A stretch of DNA of 64,000 nucleotides from Hypericum androsaemum (lineage: Eukaryota > Streptophyta > Magnoliopsida > Malpighiales > Hypericaceae). The first letter of the stretch is position 1; the number at the start of each line of letters is the position of its first letter. The DNA lies in the NCBI GenBank assembly GCA_963995505.1, contig OZ023187.1:9387176-9451175 (forward strand), in the 5' to 3' direction. Below, in pieces: positions 1 to 9,507 of this stretch. The notes under the pieces are model-generated. The model ran no database searches. It saw nothing but the letters and a program-made list of their open reading frames with translations, and was not told where the DNA came from. The position numbers and the translations under genes were made by a program.

Positions 1-241
1 TTCAATCGAACCGTATCTCAGATCCAATCCTGTTTTCTCTACTGGATGAATGAAAGGATAAAAAGACGAGCTTCATTCCGTATGAACCAGATTAAAGTTA
101 GATAACTTGAGTGAAAGATGCTATGCTAAATTGCCAAAAGTTAGGGAGGAAGCCACATTGAATCCATTCAGTCAACCATTTTATCCACTTGAACCCACTC
201 TAAATTTGCAGACAAAGAGAAATACATGAAATGCGGGTGGA
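1..241. other. Left flank of the copia insertion, no gene recognised
   Basis: AT-rich sequence just left of the copia insertion. On the minus strand it follows directly on the PreP-like pseudogene that resumes at 5623 on the other side of the element. Its translation no longer resembles that protease, so it may be an intron or diverged flank. I see no gene or repeat signature in it. Confidence 0.4.
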
Positions 242-245
242 TACA

Positions 246-685
246 TGTTAAACTACCTATGACTTCTATGCTAATTCATGGTGTTGTTCCTATTGCAGGG
301 TCATGTGGTTGCTGCCCTGTACCTGCAGATTCTTCTCCATTTCAAGAACATGAACATGCAGATGAATAAAGCTGCCCAGTTAGAAGGAGAAGAATTTGCT
401 GATAAGTTTAGTTTAATTTCAACTAGATTGTGCCTTCTTGTTGTTGTCTAGTCCTAGTTACTTTCCTCTCCTAGTTTGGTACCTTTGGTCTGCAAGTTAT
501 CATTATAACTTGCAGTAGCTGCTGCCTATCCAATCAGCCACTTGCCATTACTGTATAACAGCTATAATCTGCAGAGAAGTTCAACTTCTCTGCAGATCTT
601 TCTCCATTGTATAAATTGCTCTTTTTGAGCCATTAATGAATGTAGTTGAGTTCATTATATTCTTACCTCAATTCAGAAATTTTCA
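246..685 (+). repeat. Copia 5' LTR
   Basis: 440 bp beginning TGTTAAACTACC and ending AATTTTCA, with TG...CA ends. Compared with the 3' LTR it has T instead of C in the GTTGTTGTC context near 443, and A instead of G in CCTATCCAATC near 527. It holds a CCAAT motif, a 27-bp near-perfect palindrome and a TATAAA box. It should supply the promoter of the element. Confidence 0.97.
569..595 (+). promoter_or_regulatory. Palindrome and TATA box in the copia LTR
   Basis: Arms CTGCAGAGAAGTT and AACTTCTCTGCAG are exact reverse complements around a single central C. The palindrome ends 15 bases before TATAAA at 610-615. The same unit is at 5506-5532 in the 3' LTR. The position just upstream of the TATA box suggests a factor-binding or hairpin element of the LTR promoter. 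That role is inferred. Confidence 0.7.
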
Positions 686-697
686 TGGTATCAGAGC
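686..697 (+). other. Primer binding site of the copia element
   Basis: TGGTATCAGAGC starts directly after the 5' LTR. It matches the usual plant copia site complementary to the 3' end of initiator methionine tRNA, which primes minus-strand DNA synthesis. Confidence 0.92.
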
Positions 698-700
698 AAC

Positions 701-3700
701 ATGGCTGAAAATCCAGCTTCCACTCTTGATTCTTCTACCTCTACTCAACTGCCAAACCAACCCAGAAAACTCATCTCCTTCGAGAGTGAAACAACCACAA
801 ACATAAAATTTACCCCCATTCTCCTAAATGGCCCCAACTACCTCTCCTGGGCCAAGGCTGCCAGGATGTCTTTGAACATCAAGGGCATGCTTGGTTATGT
901 CACGGGGAAGATTGAGGCTCCCACTGACATTAAGAGTGATGAGTATGATAAATGGGAGGTTAATGATCAAGTAATCATGAGGATTATCCATAGCTCTCTT
1001 GAGCCTAAAGTCTATGATGTGTTTGCTTTCTCAAACACATCAAAAGAACTTTGGGATGCTCTCAAGGGAATGTATGGGAATCAGAAAAACCTTATCAGGG
1101 TTTATGAGCTGCAGAAGAAAATTGCTGAAAGTAAGCAAAGTGGTACTCCCTTTGTTGAAGCTCTTGGTAAAGTTAAGCAAATGTGGGATGAGTTGGCCAT
1201 CTATAGGCCTCCTACATCTGATATGCTTATTGTTCAAGCTAGAGCTGAACAAGATCAGATTTTTAACGTCCTTGGCTTGCTAGATCCTGAGTTTGAAGGC
1301 CTGGTTGACCAGATCCTTATGGCTCCTGAGCTCCCTACTCTAAGCACTGTCTGTGCCAGGATTCAGCAAGAGGAAACAAGGAAGAAACTGATGCCAGGCA
1401 ACAAAGGCAAGGAGGAACACACTGAGTCTAGTGTGTTCTACTCCGCAGGAGGTCCTGGCAGAGGTGGAGCTTTCCCCAGGGGAGGATTCAAAGGCAGAGG
1501 AGGCAGGGGCAATGCCTCTAGAACTAACCTGTTCTGTGAGCATTGCAAGAAAACAGGGCACACACAGGACAGGTGCTGGTTCCTGAATCCTCATTTGAGA
1601 CCACAAAGACAAGGCAATGCTGCTGCAAACCTCATTGCAGCTTCCCCTATGGAAAACCAATCTGTTGCCAGCCTCAACAAGGAGCAACACAAGCCTAATG
1701 AGATGCAGAATTCGGTTGAGGCTATGGTTCAACAATACCTAAATCAGTTAAACAAAGGAGGAGGCTTGATGCAGCATTCAATTCAGCCTCAAAACTCTGT
1801 GAAGCAACACACCAGCACCCAACAAGAGAGTGGTATCATTTCTGCCCCTACTTTGACTGCTTATAAACATGCTCCTAGTTGTTGGGTCATTGATTCTGGT
1901 GCTAGTCACCATATGACCTTTGATGCTACTGATTTAAAAGATTTAGGTCACACCAAAGGTCTGTCTAATGTCTCTGTTGCCAATGGTGATAAGCTGCCTA
2001 TTATTGGTGTAGGAAATAAGTATTTTCTAAAGTCTAATCTTGAATCAAAAGTTTTATTAATAAAAAACCTAACTGCAAAGTTACTTTCAGTTAGTGAAAT
2101 CACCAATAAGCTTAGATGCAGAGTGATTTTTGAACCTGAATTTGTGCTATTTCAGGACATGAAAACAGGGAATATGATTGGTAAAGGAAAGATGAGCAAT
2201 GGGCTGTATACTCTTGATGATGGGATAGCTAGGGCTGCTTTGTTTGCTTCCACTCAAAGTATTAAAGCTGCTTTGAGTGCCTCCACACAAAGTCTACCTG
2301 AAGCTTGGCATAATAGACTAGGCCACCCATCGGATGTTGTTCTAAGCAAACTTTTGCCTTGTATTCAGCCCATCTCAACTAATTGCACTAGTTGTAAAAT
2401 GGCTAAGGCATGTAGAAATGTTTTCCATGACACTACTACTGAATATTTTGAGCCATTTGCTTTAATCCATTCTGATCTTTGGACTTCTTCTACTATATCT
2501 TATGATGGATTCAAGTACTTCATTACTCTAATTGATCAATACACTAAGTCTACCTGGCTTTACCTTCTTAAGAGTAAAAATGAAGTGCTCAGTGTGTTTG
2601 AAGAGTTCCAGAAGATGGTTTTAAATCAGTTTGACAAAAAGATTAAAGTCCTCAGAACTGATAATGGTTCTGAGTACTTTCATCTGTCAAAAGTGCTCAG
2701 AAATTTGGGCATTATTCACCAAAAATCCTGCACCTACACCCCCCAGCAGAATGGTGTGGCTGAGAGGAAGAACAGGCACTTACTTGAAGTTGCAAGAGCC
2801 ATCAGGTTTGAAAGGAATGTTCCAAAAAGCTACTGGTCTGATGCTGTTCTCACTGCATGCTATTTAATTAATAGAACTCCAACTAAATCTCTAAAGTTCA
2901 AATCTCCTATTGAGCTTCTTCTGCAGAGACCTATCAATCTTGATCACCTTAAAACTTTTGGATGTGTGTGTTTTCCTCTCATTCCTAAAATCAAAAGGGA
3001 TAAACATGATCCTAAAGTTGAAAAATGCATTTTTTTGGGCTATTCTGCTGTCACTAAAGGCTATAAATGTTATAATCCTAAGACCAAACAGAAATATTTA
3101 ACACGGGATATAACATTTATTGAAAACCAAGCTTTTTATATGCAAAACCTGTCTGCAGATTGGTCTAATGAGTTTCAAGGGGAGAATAGAAGTGAAACTC
3201 CTTATTCTGAGACCACAAGGATAAGGACAACACTTGAAGATGTTCCAAAAAAAGTTCAACAAGAAATAGAAGCAACAGAAATTCAGGAAGCTGCAGATTC
3301 TGTTTTAGAACCACAGGAGCAAGATGAAGAACCCATTGCTGAGTTCAGAGGCCGAGATGAAGGTAAAGAAGTTTCTGATCTTCCCTATGTTTATTCAAGA
3401 AAGAAATTCAACAGGTTGGGAGAGAAACTTGGAAGCAAGGAGGGAATTGAAGTGGTGACTGAAGTTGACCAAGACAAAACTTCAGATAACATAGTCCTAA
3501 GAAGATCTTCAAGAGTAAGGAAAACTGTGTATCCAAAGGAAAACTGTGTTAACCCTTATCCAATTGCAAGGTATGTGTCCTATGATCAAATTTCCAAGGA
3601 TCATCACTGCTTTATAAGTAAGTTAGAGACTGAAGTTGAACCTCCTGATTACTTAACTGCAAGTATGTCCAAAGTATGGCAGGATGCTGTGAGGGATGAA

Positions 3701-4972
3701 CTTGATGCTATTGAGAGGAATAAAACCTGGATTGTTACTGACTTGCCTGCTAACAGAAAAGCTGTCACTTGTAGATGGTTGTACAAGATTAAGTATAATA
3801 AGGATGGAACCATTGAAAGGCACAAGGCCAGGCTTGTTGCTAGGGGCTTCTCTCAGATTCCAGGTATTGATTATACTGAGACTTTTGCTCCAGTTGCAAA
3901 AATGAAAACCATCAGGGTACTTATTTCTGCAGCTGTGAACAATAAGTGGCCTCTCTTTCAAATGGATGTTAAAAATGCTTTCCTTCAAGGGGAATTAGAA
4001 GAAGAGATTTATATGGAACCTCCTGAAGGTTATCATCTAAAGCACTTTGGAAAGGTTTTAAGACTAAAAAAGGCTATTTATGGGTTAAAACAGTCTCCTA
4101 GGACTTGGTATCACAAATTGAATAAGGAGCTTATCTCCCTAGGATTTAAGATGTGTTATTCGGATAATACCTTGTTTACTTGTGATAATTCTGATGGGAA
4201 AATTGTTGTTTGCATCTATGTGGATGATATCATTATTTCTGGCAATAATGTGAAGGGGATTGAAAGACTGAAAAACTCTTTAAAAAACAGATTTGATATT
4301 AAGGACTTAGGTGTTCTTAAATTCTTTCTTGGTATTGAATTTGCTTACTCTGAGAAAGGGATTCACCTTTGCCAAAGAAAGTATGTTCTTGACATCTTGA
4401 AAGAAACCCTTAAATCTGATTCTACTCCGGCTCCTACTCCTCTTGAATCTGGAACAAACTTTTCTTTAACTGAAGGTGAGTTGTTGGAAAATGTTGGTAG
4501 GTTTCAAAGACTTGTTGGTAGATTGATCTACCTCACCATTACCAGACCTGAAATCTCATATGCTGTCAGTCTTTTAAGTCAGGCTATGCACAAGCCTAGG
4601 TCTAGTCATGTGCTTATTGCTGACAGAATTCTTCACTACTTAAAAGCTAACCCAGGTCAAGGTTTGTTGATGAAGAATGCAGGACACATGAAAATTATTG
4701 CCTTCTCTGATGCTAGCTATGCTGGCTGCAAAAATGGGAGGAGATCTACTACTGGTTTCTGCACATTTGTTGGTGGAAACCTTGTAACCTGGAAGAGCAA
4801 GAAGCAAACTGTGGTCTCTAGATCTTCTGCTGAAGCAGAATATAGAGCAATGGCTCTTACTGCCACTGAACTAATGTGGCTTAAGCTTCTTGTCTCTGAA
4901 TTGGGTTTTAAACAAGAAAGTCCTATGCTAATGTATTGTGATAATCAATCAGCCATTTACCATTGCAGCTAA
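701..4972 (+). CDS. Copia gag-pol polyprotein, frame broken in RNase H
   Basis: A 1,423-codon frame whose ATG lies 16 bases after the LTR. In order it shows: a gag domain; a CCHC zinc knuckle (CEHCKKTGHTQDRC, about residues 279-292); an aspartic protease with DSGASHHM (D about 398); an integrase with an HHCC zinc domain (from about 537) and a catalytic core with acidic residues near 592, 654 and 688 (the last in the NGVAERKN motif); a reverse transcriptase with YVDD at about 1173-1176; and RNase H with FSDASYAG (about 1337). The frame ends early after CDNQSAIY. A run of two Cs at 4960-4961 shifts the frame, and the RNase H tail continues in another frame. Apart from that break all catalytic motifs are present. 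It encodes the capsid and replication enzymes of the element. Confidence 0.95.
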   Translation: MAENPASTLDSSTSTQLPNQPRKLISFESETTTNIKFTPILLNGPNYLSWAKAARMSLNIKGMLGYVTGKIEAPTDIKSDEYDKWEVNDQVIMRIIHSSLEPKVYDVFAFSNTSKELWDALKGMYGNQKNLIRVYELQKKIAESKQSGTPFVEALGKVKQMWDELAIYRPPTSDMLIVQARAEQDQIFNVLGLLDPEFEGLVDQILMAPELPTLSTVCARIQQEETRKKLMPGNKGKEEHTESSVFYSAGGPGRGGAFPRGGFKGRGGRGNASRTNLFCEHCKKTGHTQDRCWFLNPHLRPQRQGNAAANLIAASPMENQSVASLNKEQHKPNEMQNSVEAMVQQYLNQLNKGGGLMQHSIQPQNSVKQHTSTQQESGIISAPTLTAYKHAPSCWVIDSGASHHMTFDATDLKDLGHTKGLSNVSVANGDKLPIIGVGNKYFLKSNLESKVLLIKNLTAKLLSVSEITNKLRCRVIFEPEFVLFQDMKTGNMIGKGKMSNGLYTLDDGIARAALFASTQSIKAALSASTQSLPEAWHNRLGHPSDVVLSKLLPCIQPISTNCTSCKMAKACRNVFHDTTTEYFEPFALIHSDLWTSSTISYDGFKYFITLIDQYTKSTWLYLLKSKNEVLSVFEEFQKMVLNQFDKKIKVLRTDNGSEYFHLSKVLRNLGIIHQKSCTYTPQQNGVAERKNRHLLEVARAIRFERNVPKSYWSDAVLTACYLINRTPTKSLKFKSPIELLLQRPINLDHLKTFGCVCFPLIPKIKRDKHDPKVEKCIFLGYSAVTKGYKCYNPKTKQKYLTRDITFIENQAFYMQNLSADWSNEFQGENRSETPYSETTRIRTTLEDVPKKVQQEIEATEIQEAADSVLEPQEQDEEPIAEFRGRDEGKEVSDLPYVYSRKKFNRLGEKLGSKEGIEVVTEVDQDKTSDNIVLRRSSRVRKTVYPKENCVNPYPIARYVSYDQISKDHHCFISKLETEVEPPDYLTASMSKVWQDAVRDELDAIERNKTWIVTDLPANRKAVTCRWLYKIKYNKDGTIERHKARLVARGFSQIPGIDYTETFAPVAKMKTIRVLISAAVNNKWPLFQMDVKNAFLQGELEEEIYMEPPEGYHLKHFGKVLRLKKAIYGLKQSPRTWYHKLNKELISLGFKMCYSDNTLFTCDNSDGKIVVCIYVDDIIISGNNVKGIERLKNSLKNRFDIKDLGVLKFFLGIEFAYSEKGIHLCQRKYVLDILKETLKSDSTPAPTPLESGTNFSLTEGELLENVGRFQRLVGRLIYLTITRPEISYAVSLLSQAMHKPRSSHVLIADRILHYLKANPGQGLLMKNAGHMKIIAFSDASYAGCKNGRRSTTGFCTFVGGNLVTWKSKKQTVVSRSSAEAEYRAMALTATELMWLKLLVSELGFKQESPMLMYCDNQSAIYHCS

Positions 4973-5306
4973 TCCTGTCTTTCATGAAAGGACAAAACAT
5001 ATTGAGGTTGATTGTCACTATGTTAGAGAAAAGGTTTTAAGCAAGGACATTGCCACTCCTTTTGTCTGCAGCAAGGAACAATCTGCTGATATTTTTACCA
5101 AAGCATTAAGTCCTAGCTACTTTCACTTTCTGTCAAGCAAGTTGGGTTTATTTGATCTATATCAACCCAACTTGAGGGGGAGTGTTAAACTACCTATGAC
5201 TTCTATGCTAATTCATGGTGTTGTTCCTATTGCAGGGTCATGTGGTTGCTGCCCTGTACCTGCAGATTCTTCTCCATTTCAAGAACATGAACATGCAGAT
5301 GAATAA
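4961..5306 (+). pseudogene. RNase H C-terminal tail of the copia pol, out of frame
   Basis: Continuation of the copia RNase H domain in a different frame from the main polyprotein. It contains the conserved NPVFHERTKHIEVDCHYVRE region and the terminal SADIFTKAL motif seen at the end of copia polyproteins. The frame runs through the polypurine tract and stops about 124 bp inside the 3' LTR. The domain is whole in sequence but separated from the 701-4972 frame by a single-base shift. It has no start codon of its own that would plausibly be used. Confidence 0.9.
5172..5182 (+). other. Polypurine tract of the copia element
   Basis: TTGAGGGGGAG lies directly against the 3' LTR start at 5183. It is the expected primer for plus-strand DNA synthesis. 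Confidence 0.9.
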
Positions 5307-5622
5307 AGCTGCCCAGTTAGAAGGAGAAGAATTTGCTGATAAGTTTAGTTTAATTTCAACTAGATTGTGCCTTCTTGCTGTTGTCTAGTCCTAGTTACTT
5401 TCCTCTCCTAGTTTGGTACCTTTGGTCTGCAAGTTATCATTATAACTTGCAGTAGCTGCTGCCTGTCCAATCAGCCACTTGCCATTACTGTATAACAGCT
5501 ATAATCTGCAGAGAAGTTCAACTTCTCTGCAGATCTTTCTCCATTGTATAAATTGCTCTTTTTGAGCCATTAATGAATGTAGTTGAGTTCATTATATTCT
5601 TACCTCAATTCAGAAATTTTCA
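5183..5622 (+). repeat. Copia 3' LTR
   Basis: 440 bp, identical to the 5' LTR except at two positions by eye. TG...CA ends are preserved, and the palindrome is repeated at 5506-5532. It is followed by TACA and then the resumed PreP-like pseudogene. Confidence 0.97.
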
Positions 5623-6752
5623 TACAGGATTGAGAGTTGCCAAGACCTTCAAGGGAAATGCGTGTGGATTCTTTAGGAATGCCATGCAGAGAATGGGATG
5701 GTATACTTTTCAAGGCCTCGGGGAGGATCAGGAGCCTCTTGTGTCAACCTTAGCTCTTGTGTGGCTCGAGCTCTGCAAGATCTCCTTGCGTCATACTGTT
5801 TCTCCAAGATATCTCTCTTGGCGGCTTCATCTAGAGAAGCCATATCCGGATCGTGATATAAGTTTCAGATAACTATCAAATATAAAAGAAATCTCTTAGG
5901 TAAAAGAAGGAACCCACATGCATCTCCACTGTAACACGATGGGGATCCAATAAGATGAACTTGTTAATTAACGGAGGAGAAACACAGATTTAGGATCTTT
6001 CAGAGGGTCTTCATACTTCAAAGGCTAAAAGGGGTCCATATCATAAATCCATTTCCCCTGCAAGTAGCAAAATAACCACATCAGCAATGATCAGAAGCAG
6101 AAGAAGATATAGCAGGACAGTGGTATTCATAAATGGAGGAAATGCAAGACTGCTCACCATCGATTGGAGCATCAATGGTAAACCGCGGGAAATGACCCGG
6201 TGTTCTTTTCTCTAAGAGAAAACTCAATTGTATTCATCGATGCCTCCACAAGATCAGCCTCAAATCCTTCTTCTGCCAAATTTTTTAGTGTATTTATGGT
6301 CAGTTCTTCCACCATGATAATGTCTTCTTCAGCGACATTTTTGAAACCCAAACTGAACGGAGGCTGAAAGAGAACTTACCGAAGCACGATACCAATGACC
6401 TTGTTCGCACCACCGCCTTCGACTTGCACTCGCTTATCCGACAACTTCTCGAACCCTAGCTTATTCGCCGCCACGTCATCGGTCACCTCCACCATATCTT
6501 CAAATAACCGCACCGAACTAATCAACACTAACTCTGAAAAACAAAATCCAGAAACAAACAGGAAAAGGACACAGTCAGTACCTGGAGCGGAAGGGGCGAT
6601 GGCGGGGGCGGGATGAGGGGAGAAGCCGCGGTGGAATCGGAGCGAGCAGAAGGCGGAGGAGGAGAAGTTGCAACCGGGAAAGAGGGACCAGCGGCGCTGG
6701 TGTTGGCCCGACGAGCCGGATAAGAAGAAAGCGAGGGGAGAAGGAGGAGCAT
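5623..6752 (-). pseudogene. Presequence protease (PreP-like, M16C) pseudogene, N-terminal to middle part
   Basis: PreP proteases degrade cleaved targeting peptides in mitochondria and plastids. Minus-strand pieces, 5' to 3': a serine/proline-rich transit-peptide-like exon (about 6582-6752); an exon with NKLGFEKLSD and NKVIGIVLR (6380-6533); an exon with AEEGFEADLVEASMNTIEFS (6158-6363); an exon with KWIYDMDPF and PLKYEDPLK (down from 6057); and an exon with DEAAKRDILEK, RATQELRLTQEAPDPP and GIPKEST (about 5627-5870). These match the M16C family in order. It is broken by a frameshift after NTGSFP, a TAG inside KWIYDMDPF-PLKY, two frameshifts in the last piece, loss of the exons with the zinc site, and the copia insertion at its 3' side. 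Family assignment comes from remembered motifs, not a search. Confidence 0.82.
6364..6379 (-). other. Sixteen-base donor-acceptor remnant inside the PreP pseudogene
   Basis: On the minus strand GTAAGTTCTCTTTCAG joins an N-terminal exon straight to a middle exon. The exons that normally lie between them, including the metal-binding region, are missing. The remnant reads as a splice donor fused to a splice acceptor. A deletion with both ends inside introns would leave this. Confidence 0.65.
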
Positions 6753-6944
6753 CAGCGAATCTTCTCGGGAAGAGGAATATTCTGTTCGGAGCTTGATTGA
6801 AGGAGAGCTGCTGTCTCCATTTCTCCTCCCTATCCCCAGGAGAAGCTCGAGGCTTGATCTGAAGGTGAAGGTGAAGGTGAAGGTGCAGGTGAGGGTCGTC
6901 GGGTTTCTGTGGGCGGAGGGTCGACAGGAGTGGCAGAAATTATA

Positions 6945-7358
6945 GGTAAAAGTCCAACTAAGTACCCCAAAGTTTCAACTATTTTTATACCACTACTTTC
7001 TGATTTCAAAATGTTCGACCTGGATTTCTTCAAATTGATATTCCAAATTGTTTGAAACAAAAATACCCTCAAGTAAAATTAGGATAATAAATTGATTTTA
7101 AACTATTTTTTGAAAGAAATCAGAAAAAAAATATATGCAAATACTTATTTCCTACTCTTGTGATTTTTTTCTTATTTTTTAAATTTATTTTTATAATTTT
7201 AATTTACTAATACTTAGGTATATTTCTGTAAAAAAAATTTACTCTAGTAGTAGAGTGTCAATTTGAGAAATCACGGTCAATTCATCGAACATTTTGAAAT
7301 TGCATAGTAGTGCTGAGCAAATTAGCAAAACTACAAGATATTTATATGAACTTTTACC
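6945..7358. mobile_element. Short long-TIR DNA element (MULE-like MITE)
   Basis: A 414-bp AT-rich element with imperfect terminal inverted repeats of about 100 bp. Both begin GGTAAAAGT and share ATTTCAAAATGTTCGA deeper in. It is flanked by GAAATTATA (6936-6944) and AAAATTATA (7359-7367), a 9-bp target duplication matching at 8 of 9 bases. That length is typical of Mutator-like elements. It has no coding capacity. It lies just upstream (minus strand) of the PreP pseudogene's first exon. Confidence 0.72.
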
Positions 7359-7829
7359 AAAATTATAAAACGCCATGGAGGGATTTTTTTAGTAGTTTTC
7401 CTCTCTTCTTTATTTCTTTTTTTTTTCATTAGAAATCGACGGCTTTCCTTTATTTCTTAAAACCGAACCCTAAGAATTAACCTTTTTTTTAGCAACCCTG
7501 AGAATTAACTTTGATTTTTTTTTTGAGGAAACTAAGAATTAACTTTGTTGCTGAAGTATTGATTAATTTTTAGAAAAAGTTCACTTAAATATCTTGAGGT
7601 TTCATGCCTTTTAAACTTAGTACCATCGTTTTATTTTTTTAGGTGAAACCGAGTTAATTTTTCCAACCACATTATGCTAGTGTGCCATGTCATCTCCACA
7701 TTCTTTTTTTTATCCTAAGTGGCACGATGATGTGGCAAAAAAATTTTAAACTTTTCTGACTCTATTTTTTTTTGCAGATATTTCTTACTCTAATTAAAAA
7801 AATTCAAACCCAAAAAATGTCCATGTCGA
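7359..7829. other. AT-rich intergenic stretch
   Basis: Low-complexity AT-rich DNA with several poly-T runs. I find no gene, splice signal pattern or repeat that I can name. Confidence 0.5.
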
Positions 7830-8050
7830 CCATGGACATTGTATACTTGAGTATGTTCGCAATCGTGTCGTCCTAAGCTGACAGACACGAAACACGAATG
7901 TCGACATGCTCAAGTTAACAATGTCTTGTGGAAACGTTCATAACAAGGAAGTTGGAGATCTTGAGTGTAGCCGCTATATTGGTGACAGTTAATAGGTACA
8001 GATTATTGTTCATAACTACGAAGGTGGAAACGTTCTATTATAATAAACCC
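7817..8050. repeat. Dispersed repeat, copy D, with foldback
   Basis: Homologous to 9405-9625, 43148-43375 and 46062-46285. Its first part (7830-7931) is an imperfect foldback with about 40-base arms. The rest includes the shared AATAGGTACAGATTATTG and TCTATTATAATAAA blocks. This copy is the most diverged and lies outside the two large duplicated segments, so the repeat was dispersed before or independently of that duplication. Confidence 0.75.
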
Positions 8051-8423
8051 ATAAATAATACTGTTGCAATTAAAACAGAAATTTCGGATTGAAATGCAGA
8101 ACTATCGAAAGAGCCAATATCGGAATTCAACAATTCGTACATCTGATACTGTTATCTTCAATGCAAGCTAACAAATTAGATATCTACTTGGAAGTCGTAT
8201 TTGCATCCACCCATATATCATTCCCATTATTTTGTTTCCAACTCCCATCAGAAGTCTCACAAGTTCAGTTGTACGAATTTATAGGCCTTTCTTCACTTGG
8301 TAGAAATTGGAGCTCTCCTTGTTTGCTGACTCAACGTCTCTCTTCTTGCTAAATCATCCATCCTCCAAACTACCACGGCAAATGACTTGCCAAAAAAATC
8401 ATTTAAAATGTCCAATATAGGCA
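8051..8423. other. Unassigned sequence left of duplicated segment A
   Basis: Single-copy in this window. The only open frames are short and lack family signatures. No repeat ends recognised. Confidence 0.45.
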
Positions 8424-9250
8424 CGTAATACCAAATTAGTCATCAGACGATCATGCGCGATTAACCAATCAAGTTTGTAGAACTTTTAAAAATTTAAAAC
8501 TAACTATTCTAGAGGGCTACAAGTTTTAGCAATAGTGTATTTTTTTTATACAATCTGCTATTCAAATATGGGCTAGACCAGCTGTATTCAAGTTCAAGTT
8601 GAATAAAAATTTTAAAAACTGAAAAAATTTTGCCAATAAATATTTAACAATATTGTATCTCTAGTAAAGTTTTTGCAATGGACCTGAGTGGGAACCTGAA
8701 CCCCCCCAACTCATAGGGTCCAAGTATTCCAATTAGTCAACTTGGACTTGAGGTTTGTTTCTTCTTCAGCACGATACGAATAACTTGACACAATTTGTAA
8801 CTATCTGATAACCAGTTTTCTAATAAATACATATAAATATGAGATAATCTAATAACAATCCAATTACGTGACAAGTACATATGTTTAATTTGTTTAAGAA
8901 ACTTCCTCCGTGCCTTACTCTTTTTCATATTTATCTTGTACTTCCTAATTAATTAATTTATACTTATTAAGAAAATAATAAGAAATATAAAATAATTGTA
9001 TCGTATTCTAATCCATTGCGGCTTGTTAGAAATAGTTATGACTGAGTTAGGTTAGTGGAAGAATATTAGTTTTAATTTTTCACCTAATATGGATGTTTAT
9101 ATCAGAAACGGGTATATAGTAAAAAAGTGTCTGCAATTAATTAAAAATCAGTTCAAACACAACTGCTCCCAATTGTTTATCCAATTTTTCGCAGATATTT
9201 TCTAACTCGTCTTCCCTTCCCTCCACACAAGTCTATTTAGGTCTGGTCGC
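8424..9250. other. AT-rich left part of segment A
   Basis: No coding region. Only short open frames without family signatures. It matches 45082-45907 with slightly lower identity than the rest of the segment. Confidence 0.45.
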
Positions 9251-9412
9251 CCTCTGCACCTAGTATTCCTGTCTTCTTAGAATCCTTTTACCCTTCAATG
9301 TTTCAGCTTCATGACCTCCTATTTTAACCCACAAAGAAGAAAGATAATTTAGTTTTAGAAATCAAAAGTCTTCTTGGTCATGGCCTTGGCTGGCCTTTCT
9401 TTGGCATGTCGA

Positions 9413-9507
9413 CCATGGACATTGTATACTTGAGTATGACTGCATTCGTGTCGTCCTAAGCCGACAGACACGAATGCCGACATGCTCAAGTTAACAATGA
9501 CTTGTGG
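9413..9507. repeat. Foldback repeat, copy in segment A
   Basis: Inner arms 9428-9452 and 9467-9491 pair at 22 of 25 positions around a 14-base loop (GTCCTAAGCCGACA). Pairing continues outwards through CATTGT/ACAATG, giving arms of about 33-42 bases. The same hairpin occurs in three other places in the window. It resembles a small MITE or a small-RNA precursor; neither is shown. Confidence 0.72.

Larger units (their letters stand above)
246..5622 (+). mobile_element. Ty1/copia LTR retrotransposon, nearly complete and young
   Basis: A 5,377-bp element with two 440-bp LTRs in direct orientation. The primer binding site TGGTATCAGAGC (initiator-Met tRNA type) follows the 5' LTR directly, and the polypurine tract TTGAGGGGGAG precedes the 3' LTR directly. 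One gag-pol frame lies between them in the copia order: gag, protease, integrase, reverse transcriptase, RNase H. TACA flanks both ends (242-245 and 5623-5626). The usual 5-bp duplication, ATACA, fits if the terminal A of the 3' LTR is counted with it. The LTRs differ at only 2 of 440 positions by eye, so the insertion is recent. It sits inside a PreP-like pseudogene of opposite orientation. The single visible defect is a one-base frame break near 4960, in RNase H. Confidence 0.96.

Noticed and set aside
5573..5872. Plus-strand 99-codon frame crossing the copia LTR end
   Set aside because: It begins in the LTR and runs antisense to PreP-like exon sequence; the minus-strand reading carries the family motifs.
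6395..6616. Plus-strand 73-codon frame
   Set aside because: It is antisense to the PreP-like first exons and has no family signature.
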